A stretch of DNA of 17,366 nucleotides from an uncultured cyanobacterium (GTDB lineage: Bacteria; Cyanobacteriota; Cyanobacteriia; PCC-6307; Cyanobiaceae), in NCBI GenBank assembly GCA_903862155.1, contig CAIOXF010000368.1, forward strand, positions 1 to 17,366, read 5' to 3'. The notes under the pieces were generated by a model that searched no databases, had not been told where the DNA came from, and worked only from the letters and a program-made list of their open reading frames with translations. A program made the position numbers and the translations under genes. Below are positions 1 to 7,775 of the stretch, piece after piece; within the stretch, counting starts at the first letter, position 1, and the number at the start of each line of letters is the position of its first letter.

Positions 1-109
1 CCATGCCGCCGCCCACGTAGGGCAGGGCCTTGTTCACCACATTGGGGCCCACCAGGGCACTGGATTGCGCCTGGCGGATCGCTTCCTGGAAATTGCTGCT
101 GGCCGGCAT
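1..109 (-). CDS. Bax inhibitor-1/YccA-like membrane protein, N-terminal fragment
   Basis: Only the first 36 codons are inside the window; the gene runs off the left edge. The ATG is at 109-107. The peptide starts MPASSNFQEAIRQAQSSALV and continues into a Pro-Tyr-Val-Gly-Gly-Gly stretch that should lead into the first membrane helix. I recognise this as the usual N-terminus of cyanobacterial Bax-inhibitor-1/YccA family proteins, multi-helix inner-membrane proteins that in E. coli (YccA) interact with the FtsH protease. No membrane segment is visible in this fragment, so the call rests on N-terminal resemblance alone. It lies 94 bp downstream of phoH on the same strand and could be co-transcribed with it. 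No clear promoter or Shine-Dalgarno sequence was seen in the gap. Confidence 0.55.
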   Translation of the reverse strand, partial: MPASSNFQEAIRQAQSSALVGPNVVNKALPYVGGGM

Positions 110-203
110 GGCGCACCAGTTCAAGAACTCCGCCCATCCTGGCAGCGCTGAACAGGCTTCGCTGGCTGCTGTGAAGGGCGGTTCTCCCCCCTGCCCGCGG
201 ACC

Positions 204-1184
204 TCAGCGGCGGCGGTGCTGGTCGCGGTTGGCGTAGGCGGTCACCAGGCGCTGCACCAACGGGTGGCGCACCACGTCGGCGGCGGTGAGCCGGCAGATG
301 GCCACGCCTTCCACCCCATCGAGCACCTCGGCCGCTTCGATCAGGCCGCTCAGGCAGCCCGGCGGCAGGTCGATCTGGGTGGGGTCGCCGGTGACGACCA
401 TGCGGGAGCCCTCACCCAGGCGGGTGAGCACCATGCGCATCTGGGCGGTGGTGGTGTTCTGGGCCTCGTCGAGGATCACGAACGCATCGGCCAAGGTGCG
501 GCCGCGCATGTAGGCCAGCGGGGCCACCTCGATCACGTTCTTTTCGATCAGGGCCGCGGTGCGCTCCTGGCCCAGCAGGGTGTGCAGGGCGTCGTAAAGG
601 GGGCGCAGGTAGGGATCCACCTTCTGCTGCAGATCGCCGGGCAGAAATCCCAGGCGCTCACCCGCTTCCACGGCGGGCCGGGTGAGGATCAGACGCTCCA
701 CCTTGCGCTCCTGCAGCATCCGTACGGCCTGCACGGCGGCCAGGAAGGTTTTGCCGGTGCCTGCTGGGCCGAGGGCCAGGGTGAGGTCGTGGCGCTCGAT
801 CGCATCCACGTAGGCCTTTTGTTTGAGGGTGCGCGGGCGCAGCAGCTTGCCGCTCTGGCTGCGCGCCAGCACCTGGTAGCCCAGCTGCTGATGCTCCTCT
901 CCGCGCCCGGTGTCGAGGGCGGTAAGGGCGGTCTGCACATCGACCGCCGTGACTTGCTGCCCCTCTTGCCAGAGGGGGCGCAGCAGTTCCACAAGCCCGC
1001 TAGCCCGCTCCAGTTGGCTGGGGCGCCCGCGCAGCTGCAAAGACAAACCCCGCAACACCAACGAGACACCGGTGAGGGCCTCGAGGCGATGCAGGGTGGA
1101 TTCGGCGTCGCCTGCCAAGGCCAGGGCGGCGTCTTGGTCCGGCAGGTCGATCGTGAAGGTGGTGAGGCTGGGGGCCCCGCTCAT
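204..1184 (-). CDS. phoH: PhoH family P-loop ATPase
   Basis: A 326-residue PhoH-like protein, normal length for the family. The C-terminal two thirds (about 115-320) form the P-loop ATPase: Walker A GPAGTGKT at 139-146, Walker B VILDEAQN at 236-243, and the conserved GDPTQID at 266-272. The first 100 residues match the KH-like N-terminal extension found in PhoH but are less conserved. PhoH proteins are cytosolic ATPases linked to RNA metabolism and ribosome maturation; the exact reaction is not settled. The gene begins 11 bp after rpsP and so probably shares a transcript with rpsP and ffh. That neighbourhood of translation and export genes fits a ribosome-linked role. The ATG start at 1184 is clear. 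Confidence 0.93.
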   Translation of the reverse strand: MSGAPSLTTFTIDLPDQDAALALAGDAESTLHRLEALTGVSLVLRGLSLQLRGRPSQLERASGLVELLRPLWQEGQQVTAVDVQTALTALDTGRGEEHQQLGYQVLARSQSGKLLRPRTLKQKAYVDAIERHDLTLALGPAGTGKTFLAAVQAVRMLQERKVERLILTRPAVEAGERLGFLPGDLQQKVDPYLRPLYDALHTLLGQERTAALIEKNVIEVAPLAYMRGRTLADAFVILDEAQNTTTAQMRMVLTRLGEGSRMVVTGDPTQIDLPPGCLSGLIEAAEVLDGVEGVAICRLTAADVVRHPLVQRLVTAYANRDQHRRR

Positions 1185-1195
1185 GGGGGCGGGCC

Positions 1196-1591
1196 TCAGG
1201 CTTCGGCGGCTTCTTCGGCGGGAGCTTCAGCAGCAGCGGCCTCGGCGGCAGCAGCTGCGGCGGCCTCAGCGGCTTCCTTCGCTGCCTGCTTGGCAGCAGC
1301 TTCACGGGCAGCGGCCTGCTTCTTCTGGCCGATCACCACAGAGGGACGCACGGTCTTCTCGACCAGGCCGCCACGCTCGAGCAGGGTGAGCACCGAGTCG
1401 GTGGGCTGGGCGCCCTGCTGGAGGCGGGCTCGGATGGCCTCGGTGTCGAGACGGGTTTCCTTGGTGCGGGGGTTGTAGAAGCCCAGCTCCTCCAGCGGAC
1501 GACCGTCACGGCGCGAGGTGCTGTTGACGGCCACGAGGCGGAAACTCGCTTCCCGCTTCTTTCCAAACCGCTTCAGGCGGAGCTTGATCAT
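1196..1591 (-). CDS. rpsP: 30S ribosomal protein S16 with Ala/Glu-rich tail
   Basis: Ribosomal protein S16, a small-subunit protein needed for 30S assembly. Residues 1-88 are a standard S16: [20 protein letters not shown] at the start, then the [14 protein letters not shown] segment and a [12 protein letters not shown] helix. S16 is usually about 80-90 residues, but this one has 131. The extra 43 residues (about 89-131) are almost wholly Ala, Glu, Lys and Gln and should form a helical or low-complexity tail. Such tails occur on S16 of related picocyanobacteria (general knowledge, not checked here). The ATG at 1591 is the family start. It lies 56 bp downstream of ffh and 11 bp upstream of phoH. 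A perfect small hairpin sits just upstream of the start codon and may affect translation. Confidence 0.97.
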   Translation of the reverse strand: MIKLRLKRFGKKREASFRLVAVNSTSRRDGRPLEELGFYNPRTKETRLDTEAIRARLQQGAQPTDSVLTLLERGGLVEKTVRPSVVIGQKKQAAAREAAAKQAAKEAAEAAAAAAAEAAAAEAPAEEAAEA

Positions 1592-1596
1592 CGTGG

Positions 1597-1609
1597 CCTA
1601 GCCGCTAGG
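1597..1609 (-). promoter_or_regulatory. Perfect stem-loop just upstream of rpsP start
   Basis: On the minus strand CCTAG-CGG-CTAGG forms a perfect 5-bp stem with a 3-base loop, ending only 5 bases before the rpsP ATG. No Shine-Dalgarno sequence is visible, so the hairpin lies where ribosome loading would occur. It may be a translational control element or an mRNA processing site. No function is shown; a 5-bp stem can occur by chance. Confidence 0.35.
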
Positions 1610-1634
1610 TGTGCAAACAACCAATGTACCTGCC

Positions 1635-1647
1635 GGGGTGACACCCC
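1635..1647 (-). promoter_or_regulatory. Intercistronic stem-loop after ffh stop
   Basis: Directly after the ffh TAA the minus strand reads GGGGT-GTC-ACCCC, a perfect 5-bp GC-rich stem with a 3-base loop. No run of T follows, so it does not look like an intrinsic terminator. It is more likely a 3'-end stabiliser or processing element between ffh and rpsP, or an attenuator. Confidence 0.35.
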
Positions 1648-3144
1648 TTAGAGGTCGCCGAAGCCCTTGCGCTTCTTGGCGGGCTTAGGGGCCTTGGGGC
1701 TGCCGCCACCGCCCCGGCCGCGGCCGCCACCGGGCATTCCGCCCATTCCCGGCATGCCACCGGGGAACCCGGGCATTCCACCCATGCCAGGCATGCCGCC
1801 CATCCCGGGGAAGCCCCCCATCCCGGGCATTCCCGGCATGCCACCGCGGGTCATCTGCTGCATGAAGCCGCGCATCTTCTGGAAGTCGGCCAGCACCTTG
1901 TCCACATCGGCTGGCGCATGGCCGCTACCGCTGGCGATCCGGCGGCGGCGGCTGGGGCTGGAGGCCAGCAGGTCGGGGTTTTCCCGCTCGGCCTGGGTCA
2001 TCGAGCCGATCATCGCCTCGATCTTCTTGAGCTGCTCCTCGCCCTGCTTGAGCATGCCGTCGTCGATCTTGTTCATCCCCGGGATCAGCTTCATCAGGCC
2101 GCCCAGGGAGCCCATCCGCTTGATCAGGCGCATCTGCTGCACGAAGTCGGAGAAGTCGAAGGTGGCTTCCTGGAGCTTTTGCTGCATCCGGGCCACATCG
2201 GCCAGCTCCACCTCCTTCTGGGCCTTCTCCACCAGGGTGAGCACATCGCCCATGCCGAGGATGCGGCTGGCCATCCGCTCGGGGTGGAACGGCTGCAGCG
2301 CCTCCACCTTCTCGCCGGTGCCGATGAACTTGATCGGCGCGCCGCTCACCTTGCGGATCGAGAGGGCCGCGCCACCCCGGGAATCGCCGTCGAGCTTGGT
2401 GAGCACGGCACCGGTGATGCCCACCTGCTCGTGGAAGGCGCGGGTGAGATCGGCGGCCTCCTGGCCGATCATCGAATCCACCACCAGCAGCACCTCATCG
2501 GGCTGCACGGCCTCGCGGATCCGCACCATCTCCTCCATCATCGATTGATCGATCTGGAGGCGGCCGGCGGTGTCCACCAGCACCACGTCGAAGCCTTCGC
2601 TCTTGCCCTTCGCGATGCCCGCCGCGGCGATGTCTTCTGGCTTGGCTTCGGTGCCGAGGCTGAACACCTCCACGCCGATCTGGCCGCCGAGGGTGTTCAG
2701 CTGATCGATGGCCGCCGGGCGGTACACGTCGGCCCCCACCAGCAGCGCCTTGCGGCCCTTCTCCTTGAGGTGCAGCCCGAGCTTGGCGGTGGCGGTGGTT
2801 TTACCGGCGCCCTGCAGGCCGGCCATGAGCACCACCGTGGGCTCACCCGGCTTGCCGCCCTCGGCCAGCGGGGCGTTCTCGCCACCCATGGTGTCCACGA
2901 GTTGCTCGTGCACCACCTGGATGAACTTCTGATCCGGGCTGATGCCCCGCACCACCTCGGCGCCGAGGGCCTTCTTGCGCACCTCCTCTACGAACTCCTT
3001 CACCACCGGGAGGCTCACATCGGCCTCCAGCAGGGCGCGGCGCACGTCCTTCAGGGCGCCGTCGATGTTGCTTTCGCTGATCGCCCCCTGGCCGCGGAGG
3101 TTCTTGACGGCGTCCTCAAACCGTTGGGAGAGCTCGTCGAACAT
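1648..3144 (-). CDS. ffh: Signal recognition particle protein Ffh (SRP54)
   Basis: Ffh binds signal peptides and SRP RNA and, as a GTPase with FtsY, delivers ribosomes to the membrane. The N domain is about 1-85. The G domain carries G1 GLQGAGKT (109-116), DVYRPAA (139-145), DTAGR (191-195) and TKLD (249-252). The methionine-rich M domain starts near 310 and contains the RNA-binding signature SRRRRIASGSG (398-408). Length is 498 residues, longer than the roughly 450 of E. coli Ffh. The excess is a Gly/Met/Pro-rich tail (about 435-481) followed by a basic end (KRKGFGDL). The ATG at 3144 gives the normal N-terminus MFDELSQRFED. The sequence TACGAT on the minus strand (3177-3172) could be a -10 element, but no matching -35 is seen. 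Next downstream is rpsP, 56 bp away. Confidence 0.97.
   Translation of the reverse strand: MFDELSQRFEDAVKNLRGQGAISESNIDGALKDVRRALLEADVSLPVVKEFVEEVRKKALGAEVVRGISPDQKFIQVVHEQLVDTMGGENAPLAEGGKPGEPTVVLMAGLQGAGKTTATAKLGLHLKEKGRKALLVGADVYRPAAIDQLNTLGGQIGVEVFSLGTEAKPEDIAAAGIAKGKSEGFDVVLVDTAGRLQIDQSMMEEMVRIREAVQPDEVLLVVDSMIGQEAADLTRAFHEQVGITGAVLTKLDGDSRGGAALSIRKVSGAPIKFIGTGEKVEALQPFHPERMASRILGMGDVLTLVEKAQKEVELADVARMQQKLQEATFDFSDFVQQMRLIKRMGSLGGLMKLIPGMNKIDDGMLKQGEEQLKKIEAMIGSMTQAERENPDLLASSPSRRRRIASGSGHAPADVDKVLADFQKMRGFMQQMTRGGMPGMPGMGGFPGMGGMPGMGGMPGFPGGMPGMGGMPGGGRGRGGGGSPKAPKPAKKRKGFGDL
1702..1842 (-). repeat. Tandem Gly-Met-Pro repeat coding region in ffh
   Basis: Degenerate in-frame repeats of a short unit coding for GMPGM / GGMPGM run through codons 435-481 of ffh and end in a Gly/Arg-rich stretch. 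At DNA level the unit resembles GGCATGCCxCCCAT on the plus strand. Repeats of this type vary in copy number between strains. Methionine-rich sequence here extends the signal-peptide-binding M domain. Confidence 0.75.
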
Positions 3145-3176
3145 CCGGATGGGCCTGGGGTTTGTACCTGAATCGT

Positions 3177-3212
3177 AAAAACCGGTGCGTGGCGGCCCCG
3201 CCCCGTGCCCGG
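3177..3212 (-). terminator. Probable intrinsic terminator of ftn2
   Basis: Starting 1 base after the ftn2 stop, the minus strand forms a GC-rich, imperfect hairpin. The outer arms are CCGG (3212-3209) and CCGG (3185-3182), and an inner GGCG-GGGC-CGCC core lies between them. Five T residues follow directly. Position and T-run fit a rho-independent terminator separating ftn2 from ffh. The stem contains mismatches, so strength is uncertain. Confidence 0.5.
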
Positions 3213-3213
3213 A

Positions 3214-5262
3214 TCAGGCCTTGCGGAAGCTCACCATCCGCCAGATGCCGTCGCTGCCCCGGCCGAACACGTAGCGGTTGGTGAGCTGCAGCTCGGTGGG
3301 CTCTCCCACGGGCTGGCCTGCGGCATCGAGGCGGCGGTCGGCGTAGCGGAGTTGCACCGTCGCCACGATGCGGTTGGCATCGCGCTCATCCACCGAGAGT
3401 CCTTCCACGGTGGTCTTGATCTCCTGGGTGGTGCTGGCCGACTGATCTTCGGCCCGCTGCTGCTGGAGGCGCTCCACCTGGATTGGCGCCGCTAGCCCAT
3501 CCAGGGGCTGGTCAGCCTCGCGGCCGGCCAGCACGGCGGCCTTGGCGTCCAGCCAAGCCTCCAGCAGGGTTCGCAACTGCATTTCCGTGGGGGCCTCCGC
3601 CTTGAGCGGCAGGGCGGGGGCCGGTGCGGCAACGGGCGGCTTGGCCACGGGTGCCGGCTTGGGCAGGGCGGCGGGCTGTACCGGCAGGGGAGTGGGTGCC
3701 GGGCGATTCAGCCGTAGCCCCACGGCTGCGGCGATCAGCACCACACCGGCTCCGGCTCCGGCGGCAATCCAGACGCGCTGGGGGTGGGTTTTGAGCTCCT
3801 CGATGCTCGGCAGGGCGGGCAGGGCCGGCAGCGCGAAACGCGGCAGCTGGAACTGGGGCAGACGCCAGTGGGCAGGCCAGAGCCGGGCGGGTTCGTCGTC
3901 GGGTTCCCAGAGGTCGTCGTCGGCGTTGGTGCTGCTGAAGCCACGCGGCGGAGCCGAGGGCAGCGGGGCGGCAGGCTCGCTGAAGTCGATCTGGGGCGTC
4001 CAGCTGCTGAACGGGTTGGTATCCGGCTCGGGAGTCGCGGCTGCGGGCTCCACCGGCGCTGGAGCTGCAGCCACTGTTGCCATGGGTTGGGCCTCCGACC
4101 TGTCGTGGCGCTCCACCCAGGTCTGCACATCCCGGTCGGCGAAGTAGGCCTCCAGATCCGGATCGGCTTCCAGGTCGCGGTAGCCGGTGAGCACGTCGCG
4201 GGCGAGCCAGTCGCGGCAGTAAGCGCAGAGCTGGCCCAGGGGATCGCCGCTCTGCTGCTCGGCCCAGCGGCGCAGCTGGGGATCGGCCCCCTCAGCGAAG
4301 CTGGCCAGGCCCGCCGGCACATGGCCCAGCAGCAGGTGAAGGCAGGCGAGCAGCGGTTGCATGCCCTGTTGGCCGCTGGCGTCAAGGCGATCCAGGGCCT
4401 CCTGGATGCGTTCGGGTTTGCGTTGGGCGAAGCCCGAGGCGGTGAGGGCGGTGGCGGCCAGGAAGTTCGCCGCGGTGGAGCCATCGGCCCAGCGGCTGAA
4501 CAGATCCACCTGCTCCTGCACGGTGAGATAGGTGCGGATCTGTTTGAAAAAGGTCTGGAAGTCGGCGGCTGGCAGGCCGGTGCCGCTCTCGGCGTCGAGG
4601 CCGCCGCGCTCCTGCACCAGCTCCTCCAGCAGGGCCAGGCCCTCGTTCCGCTCGCTGGTGTTGGCCAGTTCGCGGCTCAGCAGGTCGAGCACCCGGTAGG
4701 GCCGCAGGCCACTGAGTTCATCGCTGATCTGCTGGCGGATGGCCGGCAGCTGGCCCATGCGCTGCAGCAGCTGCAGGCCCTGGCGTAGCACCCGGGCGGC
4801 CTGCTCGTAGTGGCGCTGCTGATGCAGTTCGGCGGCGGCGGCCAGGCAGGCCAGGCCCGCCAGCAGGGTGAGGTCGGCTTCTCGGCCACTGCCCAGGGCC
4901 GGGGCCTGGGGCGGCTGGAGGGCCTTGCTGGCCAGCTCGAAGCATTCCTGTGGCTGGCCTGCCTCCAACAGCAAGAGCAGCCCGCCCACTTCCTTGCTGG
5001 AGGGCACATCCAGGGCCGGCATCACGCTCTCGCCGCTGGAGGCCAGGGTGGTGAGATCGGCTTCGTAGGCGGCCCGGCGCTGGCTGTCGGTGAGCAGGTC
5101 GGCGGAGCTGCGCAGCAGGTCTTCGCGGGCTTGAAGGGCTTCGTGGGTGAAGCCCTGATCGGGGGCCCGGTCGATGCGGAGCTGCAGGGCATGCAGCACG
5201 GCCTGGGCATCGGTGGTGGGGCCTACGCCGAGCAACCGGAAATGATCGATCGGCAGTTCCAA
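3214..5262 (-). CDS. ftn2: Cell division protein Ftn2/ARC6-type (J-like domain, IMS domain)
   Basis: A 682-residue protein of the Ftn2/ZipN/ARC6 family, which tethers FtsZ to the membrane and recruits divisome proteins in cyanobacteria and plastids. In order: a J-like domain (about 1-75, starting MELPIDHFRLLGVGPTTDAQ); a helical, Leu/Ala-rich repeat-like region (about 90-385); a Pro/Ala-rich acidic linker (about 395-490); one membrane helix (about 498-518); a second Pro/Ala linker (519-560); and a C-terminal IMS/DUF4101 domain (about 560-682, ending in a YVFGRGSDGIWRMVSFRKA strand region). The J-like domain lacks the HPD tripeptide, as in other Ftn2 proteins, so Hsp70 stimulation is unlikely. 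The start is TTG; no in-frame ATG or GTG lies just upstream and the N-terminus fits the family. It is divergent from pdhA with 120 bp between start codons. Confidence 0.9.
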   Translation of the reverse strand: MELPIDHFRLLGVGPTTDAQAVLHALQLRIDRAPDQGFTHEALQAREDLLRSSADLLTDSQRRAAYEADLTTLASSGESVMPALDVPSSKEVGGLLLLLEAGQPQECFELASKALQPPQAPALGSGREADLTLLAGLACLAAAAELHQQRHYEQAARVLRQGLQLLQRMGQLPAIRQQISDELSGLRPYRVLDLLSRELANTSERNEGLALLEELVQERGGLDAESGTGLPAADFQTFFKQIRTYLTVQEQVDLFSRWADGSTAANFLAATALTASGFAQRKPERIQEALDRLDASGQQGMQPLLACLHLLLGHVPAGLASFAEGADPQLRRWAEQQSGDPLGQLCAYCRDWLARDVLTGYRDLEADPDLEAYFADRDVQTWVERHDRSEAQPMATVAAAPAPVEPAAATPEPDTNPFSSWTPQIDFSEPAAPLPSAPPRGFSSTNADDDLWEPDDEPARLWPAHWRLPQFQLPRFALPALPALPSIEELKTHPQRVWIAAGAGAGVVLIAAAVGLRLNRPAPTPLPVQPAALPKPAPVAKPPVAAPAPALPLKAEAPTEMQLRTLLEAWLDAKAAVLAGREADQPLDGLAAPIQVERLQQQRAEDQSASTTQEIKTTVEGLSVDERDANRIVATVQLRYADRRLDAAGQPVGEPTELQLTNRYVFGRGSDGIWRMVSFRKA

Positions 5263-5382
5263 GCGGGCCCCATCGCTGGTGCGCGACTGTAGGCAGCGTC
5301 TGTGGTTTTGGCCGTTTTCGTCACCCTTTGCGGAAACGGACCCCGTACAGTTCAGACAGCTTCAGGCTCCCAGATCCGTCCC

Positions 5383-6498
5383 ATGACCCAGGCAGACATG
5401 AGTCGCGATCTCGCCGCAGCCTCGGGCGCTCCCGCCTGCTCGGCCGACTCGACCCATGTGGCCGGCCCCCACGCCGAGCGCCTGGAAAACCTCTATCCAT
5501 CCACCCCGGCCACCGTGACGCGCGAGGAAGGGCTGATGCTCTACCGCGACATGGTGCTTGGTCGGCGCTTTGAAGATAAGTGCGCCGAGATGTATTACCG
5601 GGGCAAGATGTTCGGCTTCGTGCATCTCTACAACGGCCAGGAAGCCGTGAGCACGGGCGTGATCAAGGCGATGAAGATGCAGTACGACTGGTTCTGCAGC
5701 ACCTACCGCGATCACGTGCATGCCCTCAGCTGCGGCGTGCCGGCCCGCGAGGTGATGAGCGAGCTGTTCGGCAAGGAGACTGGTTGCAGCAAGGGCCGCG
5801 GTGGCTCGATGCACCTGTTTTCTAAGGAGCATCATTTGCTGGGTGGCTATGCCTTCATCGGTGAAGGCATTCCCGTGGCCCTCGGCGCTGCCTTCACCAG
5901 CCGCTACAAGCGCGATGCTTTGGGTGATGCCAGCAGTGATGCGGTGACTGCTGCCTTCTTTGGCGATGGCACCTGCAACATCGGGCAGTTCTACGAGTGC
6001 CTAAACATGGCGGCGCTGTGGAAGCTCCCCATCATTTTTGTGGTGGAGAACAACAAGTGGGCCATCGGCATGGACCATAACCGCGCCACCAGTGATCCCG
6101 AGATCTGGCGCAAAGCCGCTGCCTTCGGCATGGCCGGAGAAGAAGTGGATGGCATGGACGTGTTGGCCGTGCGCGCTGCCGCCCAGCGGGCCGTCGAGCG
6201 AGCCCGCGCCGGTGAAGGCCCCACCCTGCTGGAGTGCCTCACCTATCGCTACCGCGGCCACTCCCTCGCCGACCCCGACGAGCTGCGTGCCGAGGCCGAG
6301 AAGGAGTTCTGGGCCAAGCGTGATCCGATCAAGCGCCTGGCCGCCCAACTGATCGAGCAGAACCTCGCCAGCGCCGACGAGCTCAAGGGCATCGATCAGG
6401 AGATCGACGCCGTCGTGGCCGACTGCGTGGAGTTTGCTCTGGCGGCGCCCGAGCCCAATCCGGAAGAACTCACCCGCTACATCTGGGCAGAAGACTGA
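5383..6498 (+). CDS. pdhA: Pyruvate dehydrogenase E1 component, alpha subunit
   Basis: E1-alpha of the pyruvate dehydrogenase complex. With E1-beta (not in this window) it decarboxylates pyruvate using thiamine diphosphate and passes the acetyl unit to E2. Numbering from the ATG at 5383 gives 371 residues, normal for the family. The ThDP/Mg motif runs from [12 protein letters not shown] (194-205) to ENN (222-224), with the usual spacing. [11 protein letters not shown] (290-300) corresponds to the E1-alpha phosphorylation-loop region. The [17 protein letters not shown] block (72-88) is typical of E1-alpha. The frame is open back to 5302, but the extra codons look non-coding; an ATG at 5398 is a second option. 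It is divergent from ftn2 and convergent with an HDAC-like remnant that ends 4 bp beyond its stop. Confidence 0.95.
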   Translation: MTQADMSRDLAAASGAPACSADSTHVAGPHAERLENLYPSTPATVTREEGLMLYRDMVLGRRFEDKCAEMYYRGKMFGFVHLYNGQEAVSTGVIKAMKMQYDWFCSTYRDHVHALSCGVPAREVMSELFGKETGCSKGRGGSMHLFSKEHHLLGGYAFIGEGIPVALGAAFTSRYKRDALGDASSDAVTAAFFGDGTCNIGQFYECLNMAALWKLPIIFVVENNKWAIGMDHNRATSDPEIWRKAAAFGMAGEEVDGMDVLAVRAAAQRAVERARAGEGPTLLECLTYRYRGHSLADPDELRAEAEKEFWAKRDPIKRLAAQLIEQNLASADELKGIDQEIDAVVADCVEFALAAPEPNPEELTRYIWAED

Positions 6499-6502
6499 TT
6501 CT

Positions 6503-6812
6503 CTAAAGCCCGTGCAGCCGGGCCTGCTCTGCAGCGGCCCGGAACACCAGGCCGTGGCGCTCTACCAGAGGTTCCAGATCGTCGTTGCCGCCGCCAATCA
6601 CGGTGGCAATGGGCATGCGCCCACGCAGGCAGGCGTCGAGCACCATCCTGTCCCGGTTGAGCAACCCCCTCACTGCTGAGCACCAGCTTTCTTAGCCGGT
6701 CTTGCCGGTGTGGGTCCACCCCGGCGTTGTAGAGCACCAGCTCGGGCCTCACCTGATCCAGCAGATCGGGCAGCGCATCGCCGATGGCGGCCTGAATGAA
6801 CCGCTTGTCGCC
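6503..6812 (-). pseudogene. Histone-deacetylase-like (AcuC/HDAC family) gene remnant
   Basis: The minus strand encodes the C-terminal third of a class II-type bacterial histone deacetylase family protein, broken by one frameshift. The first frame reads GDALPDLLDQVRPELVLYNA, then GVDPH (the Asp/His metal and active-site region), and continues to LVLSSEG. A run of five C on the plus strand (6665-6669) breaks the frame. Reading with one base fewer restores LLNRDRMVLDACLRG, then ATVIGGGNDDLEPLVERH, ending ARLHGL at a TAG (6505-6503). Upstream of about 6812 the similarity fades. A piece near 6860 (GDINATISF) may be a scrap of the GDGTA region, implying an internal deletion. The N-terminal two thirds of the enzyme are missing. 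Family members deacetylate small molecules or proteins; this copy cannot make an active enzyme. A sequencing error in the C run is possible, but the 5' loss is not explained by it. Confidence 0.75.
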
Positions 6813-7076
6813 TACTTGTCCGATCTGGGTATGGGACTCGAAAGATATTGTTGCGTTGATATCGCCTGTGCTGGTTTGGCGGTGTTGTGGTTGGCGGAGA
6901 TTGTAAAGCGATTATCTCTGCTTTGAAGTCAAAGCGTTCCTGCTCAGGGCTTGGGATGGTCCGCGGCTCGCTACCCCTTGCGGCCTTTGCCAAGCTCGTT
7001 ACTATGGGCTCAAGATCAACTTCGTGCGAAGGACGTGCGGGCTCTCAAAGATTGTGCGCCCGGTGACAGTGTATTG

Positions 7077-7568
7077 ATGACCGCCCAAGGCGCTAGGGCC
7101 AACAGGATTCTTCATGTTGCGAAGACTACCTGCTTATCGTTCGCCTTGATTGCAGCGGTCCTTGGGGCCTTGATGCATCCAGTCTTCTGGGCCGTCAATA
7201 GTGACCAGCCCATTGGTTTCCTGTCTCGACCGCAGGCTCTTTACATTCTTATAGCGTTCTCTCAAGTTTCTGTAATTATATGCTTGGCGGTGGCCCTGCT
7301 TCGGGATTTGCCTAGGGCTGGTTGCAAGGGTATGGTGATCGTTCGGAAGCGTAAGCGTTTACTGTCTAAGCCAATTTATGTTAGGGATTGGTTCTTGATT
7401 AGTTGGCAAAATGGTGCTATGAGCTGGCATTGCTCCCGAGATCTTTTAGCAGAGCCTTCGTTGAGTAGTTCTGGCTCGAGCCTGCCTGTCTTGGCGACTA
7501 AGGCCCAGCGGCCACCTCGGCAATTGCGTCGAGGCTCGGCCAATCCTCTTGATCGGCAAGCTGCGTAG
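7077..7568 (+). CDS. Hypothetical small membrane protein (two predicted helices)
   Basis: Not recognised. From the ATG at 7077 the ORF gives 163 residues. Two hydrophobic stretches look like membrane helices: about 18-40 (with SFALIAAVLGALMHPVFW) and about 54-76 (with LYILIAFSQVSVIICLAVAL). A basic segment RKRKR (90-94) follows the second helix, consistent with a cytoplasmic flank. The C-terminal third is polar and rich in Ser, Arg and Pro. The frame stays open back to 6951, but the extra codons look random. No Shine-Dalgarno sequence or promoter is evident. It lies alone in an AT-richer island beside a pseudogene, so it may be an orphan gene, a remnant or a chance ORF. The two well-formed hydrophobic segments are the main argument that it is real. 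Confidence 0.35.
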   Translation: MTAQGARANRILHVAKTTCLSFALIAAVLGALMHPVFWAVNSDQPIGFLSRPQALYILIAFSQVSVIICLAVALLRDLPRAGCKGMVIVRKRKRLLSKPIYVRDWFLISWQNGAMSWHCSRDLLAEPSLSSSGSSLPVLATKAQRPPRQLRRGSANPLDRQAA

Positions 7569-7775
7569 CTCTGCTGTGATTCTTTGGCTAATCGCTCGTA
7601 AAATAATTGCGAAAAAGTGGGTCCTCGGTGCAACAGCGTATTTTAAACCCTGCTCTTTAATTGCTGATTATCCTGCTTGGTATCGGTGAAAGCTGGCCTT
7701 GATCGCCCCTGATTTGGGATCTAGGGTGTTGTCGCTTTGAAGGCCATGATTGGTTGCGCAAATAGTTAAGGACTG

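Noticed and set aside
30..1478. 482-codon plus-strand open frame
   Set aside because: Lies antisense over phoH and rpsP; His/Gly/Ala-rich and without family features. Long antisense frames are common at this GC content.
1918..3171. 417-codon plus-strand open frame
   Set aside because: Antisense to ffh, low-complexity Leu/His/Gly composition, no domain.
5302..5382. 27-codon upstream extension of pdhA
   Set aside because: No similarity to E1-alpha N-termini; it crosses the likely promoter region between ftn2 and pdhA.
6670..6993. 107-codon minus-strand frame
   Set aside because: Out-of-frame reading of the HDAC remnant; Arg/Ala/Pro-rich with no recognisable domain.
7376..7633. 85-codon minus-strand frame in the AT-richer island
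   Set aside because: No recognisable domain or start signal; overlaps the more credible membrane ORF on the other strand.
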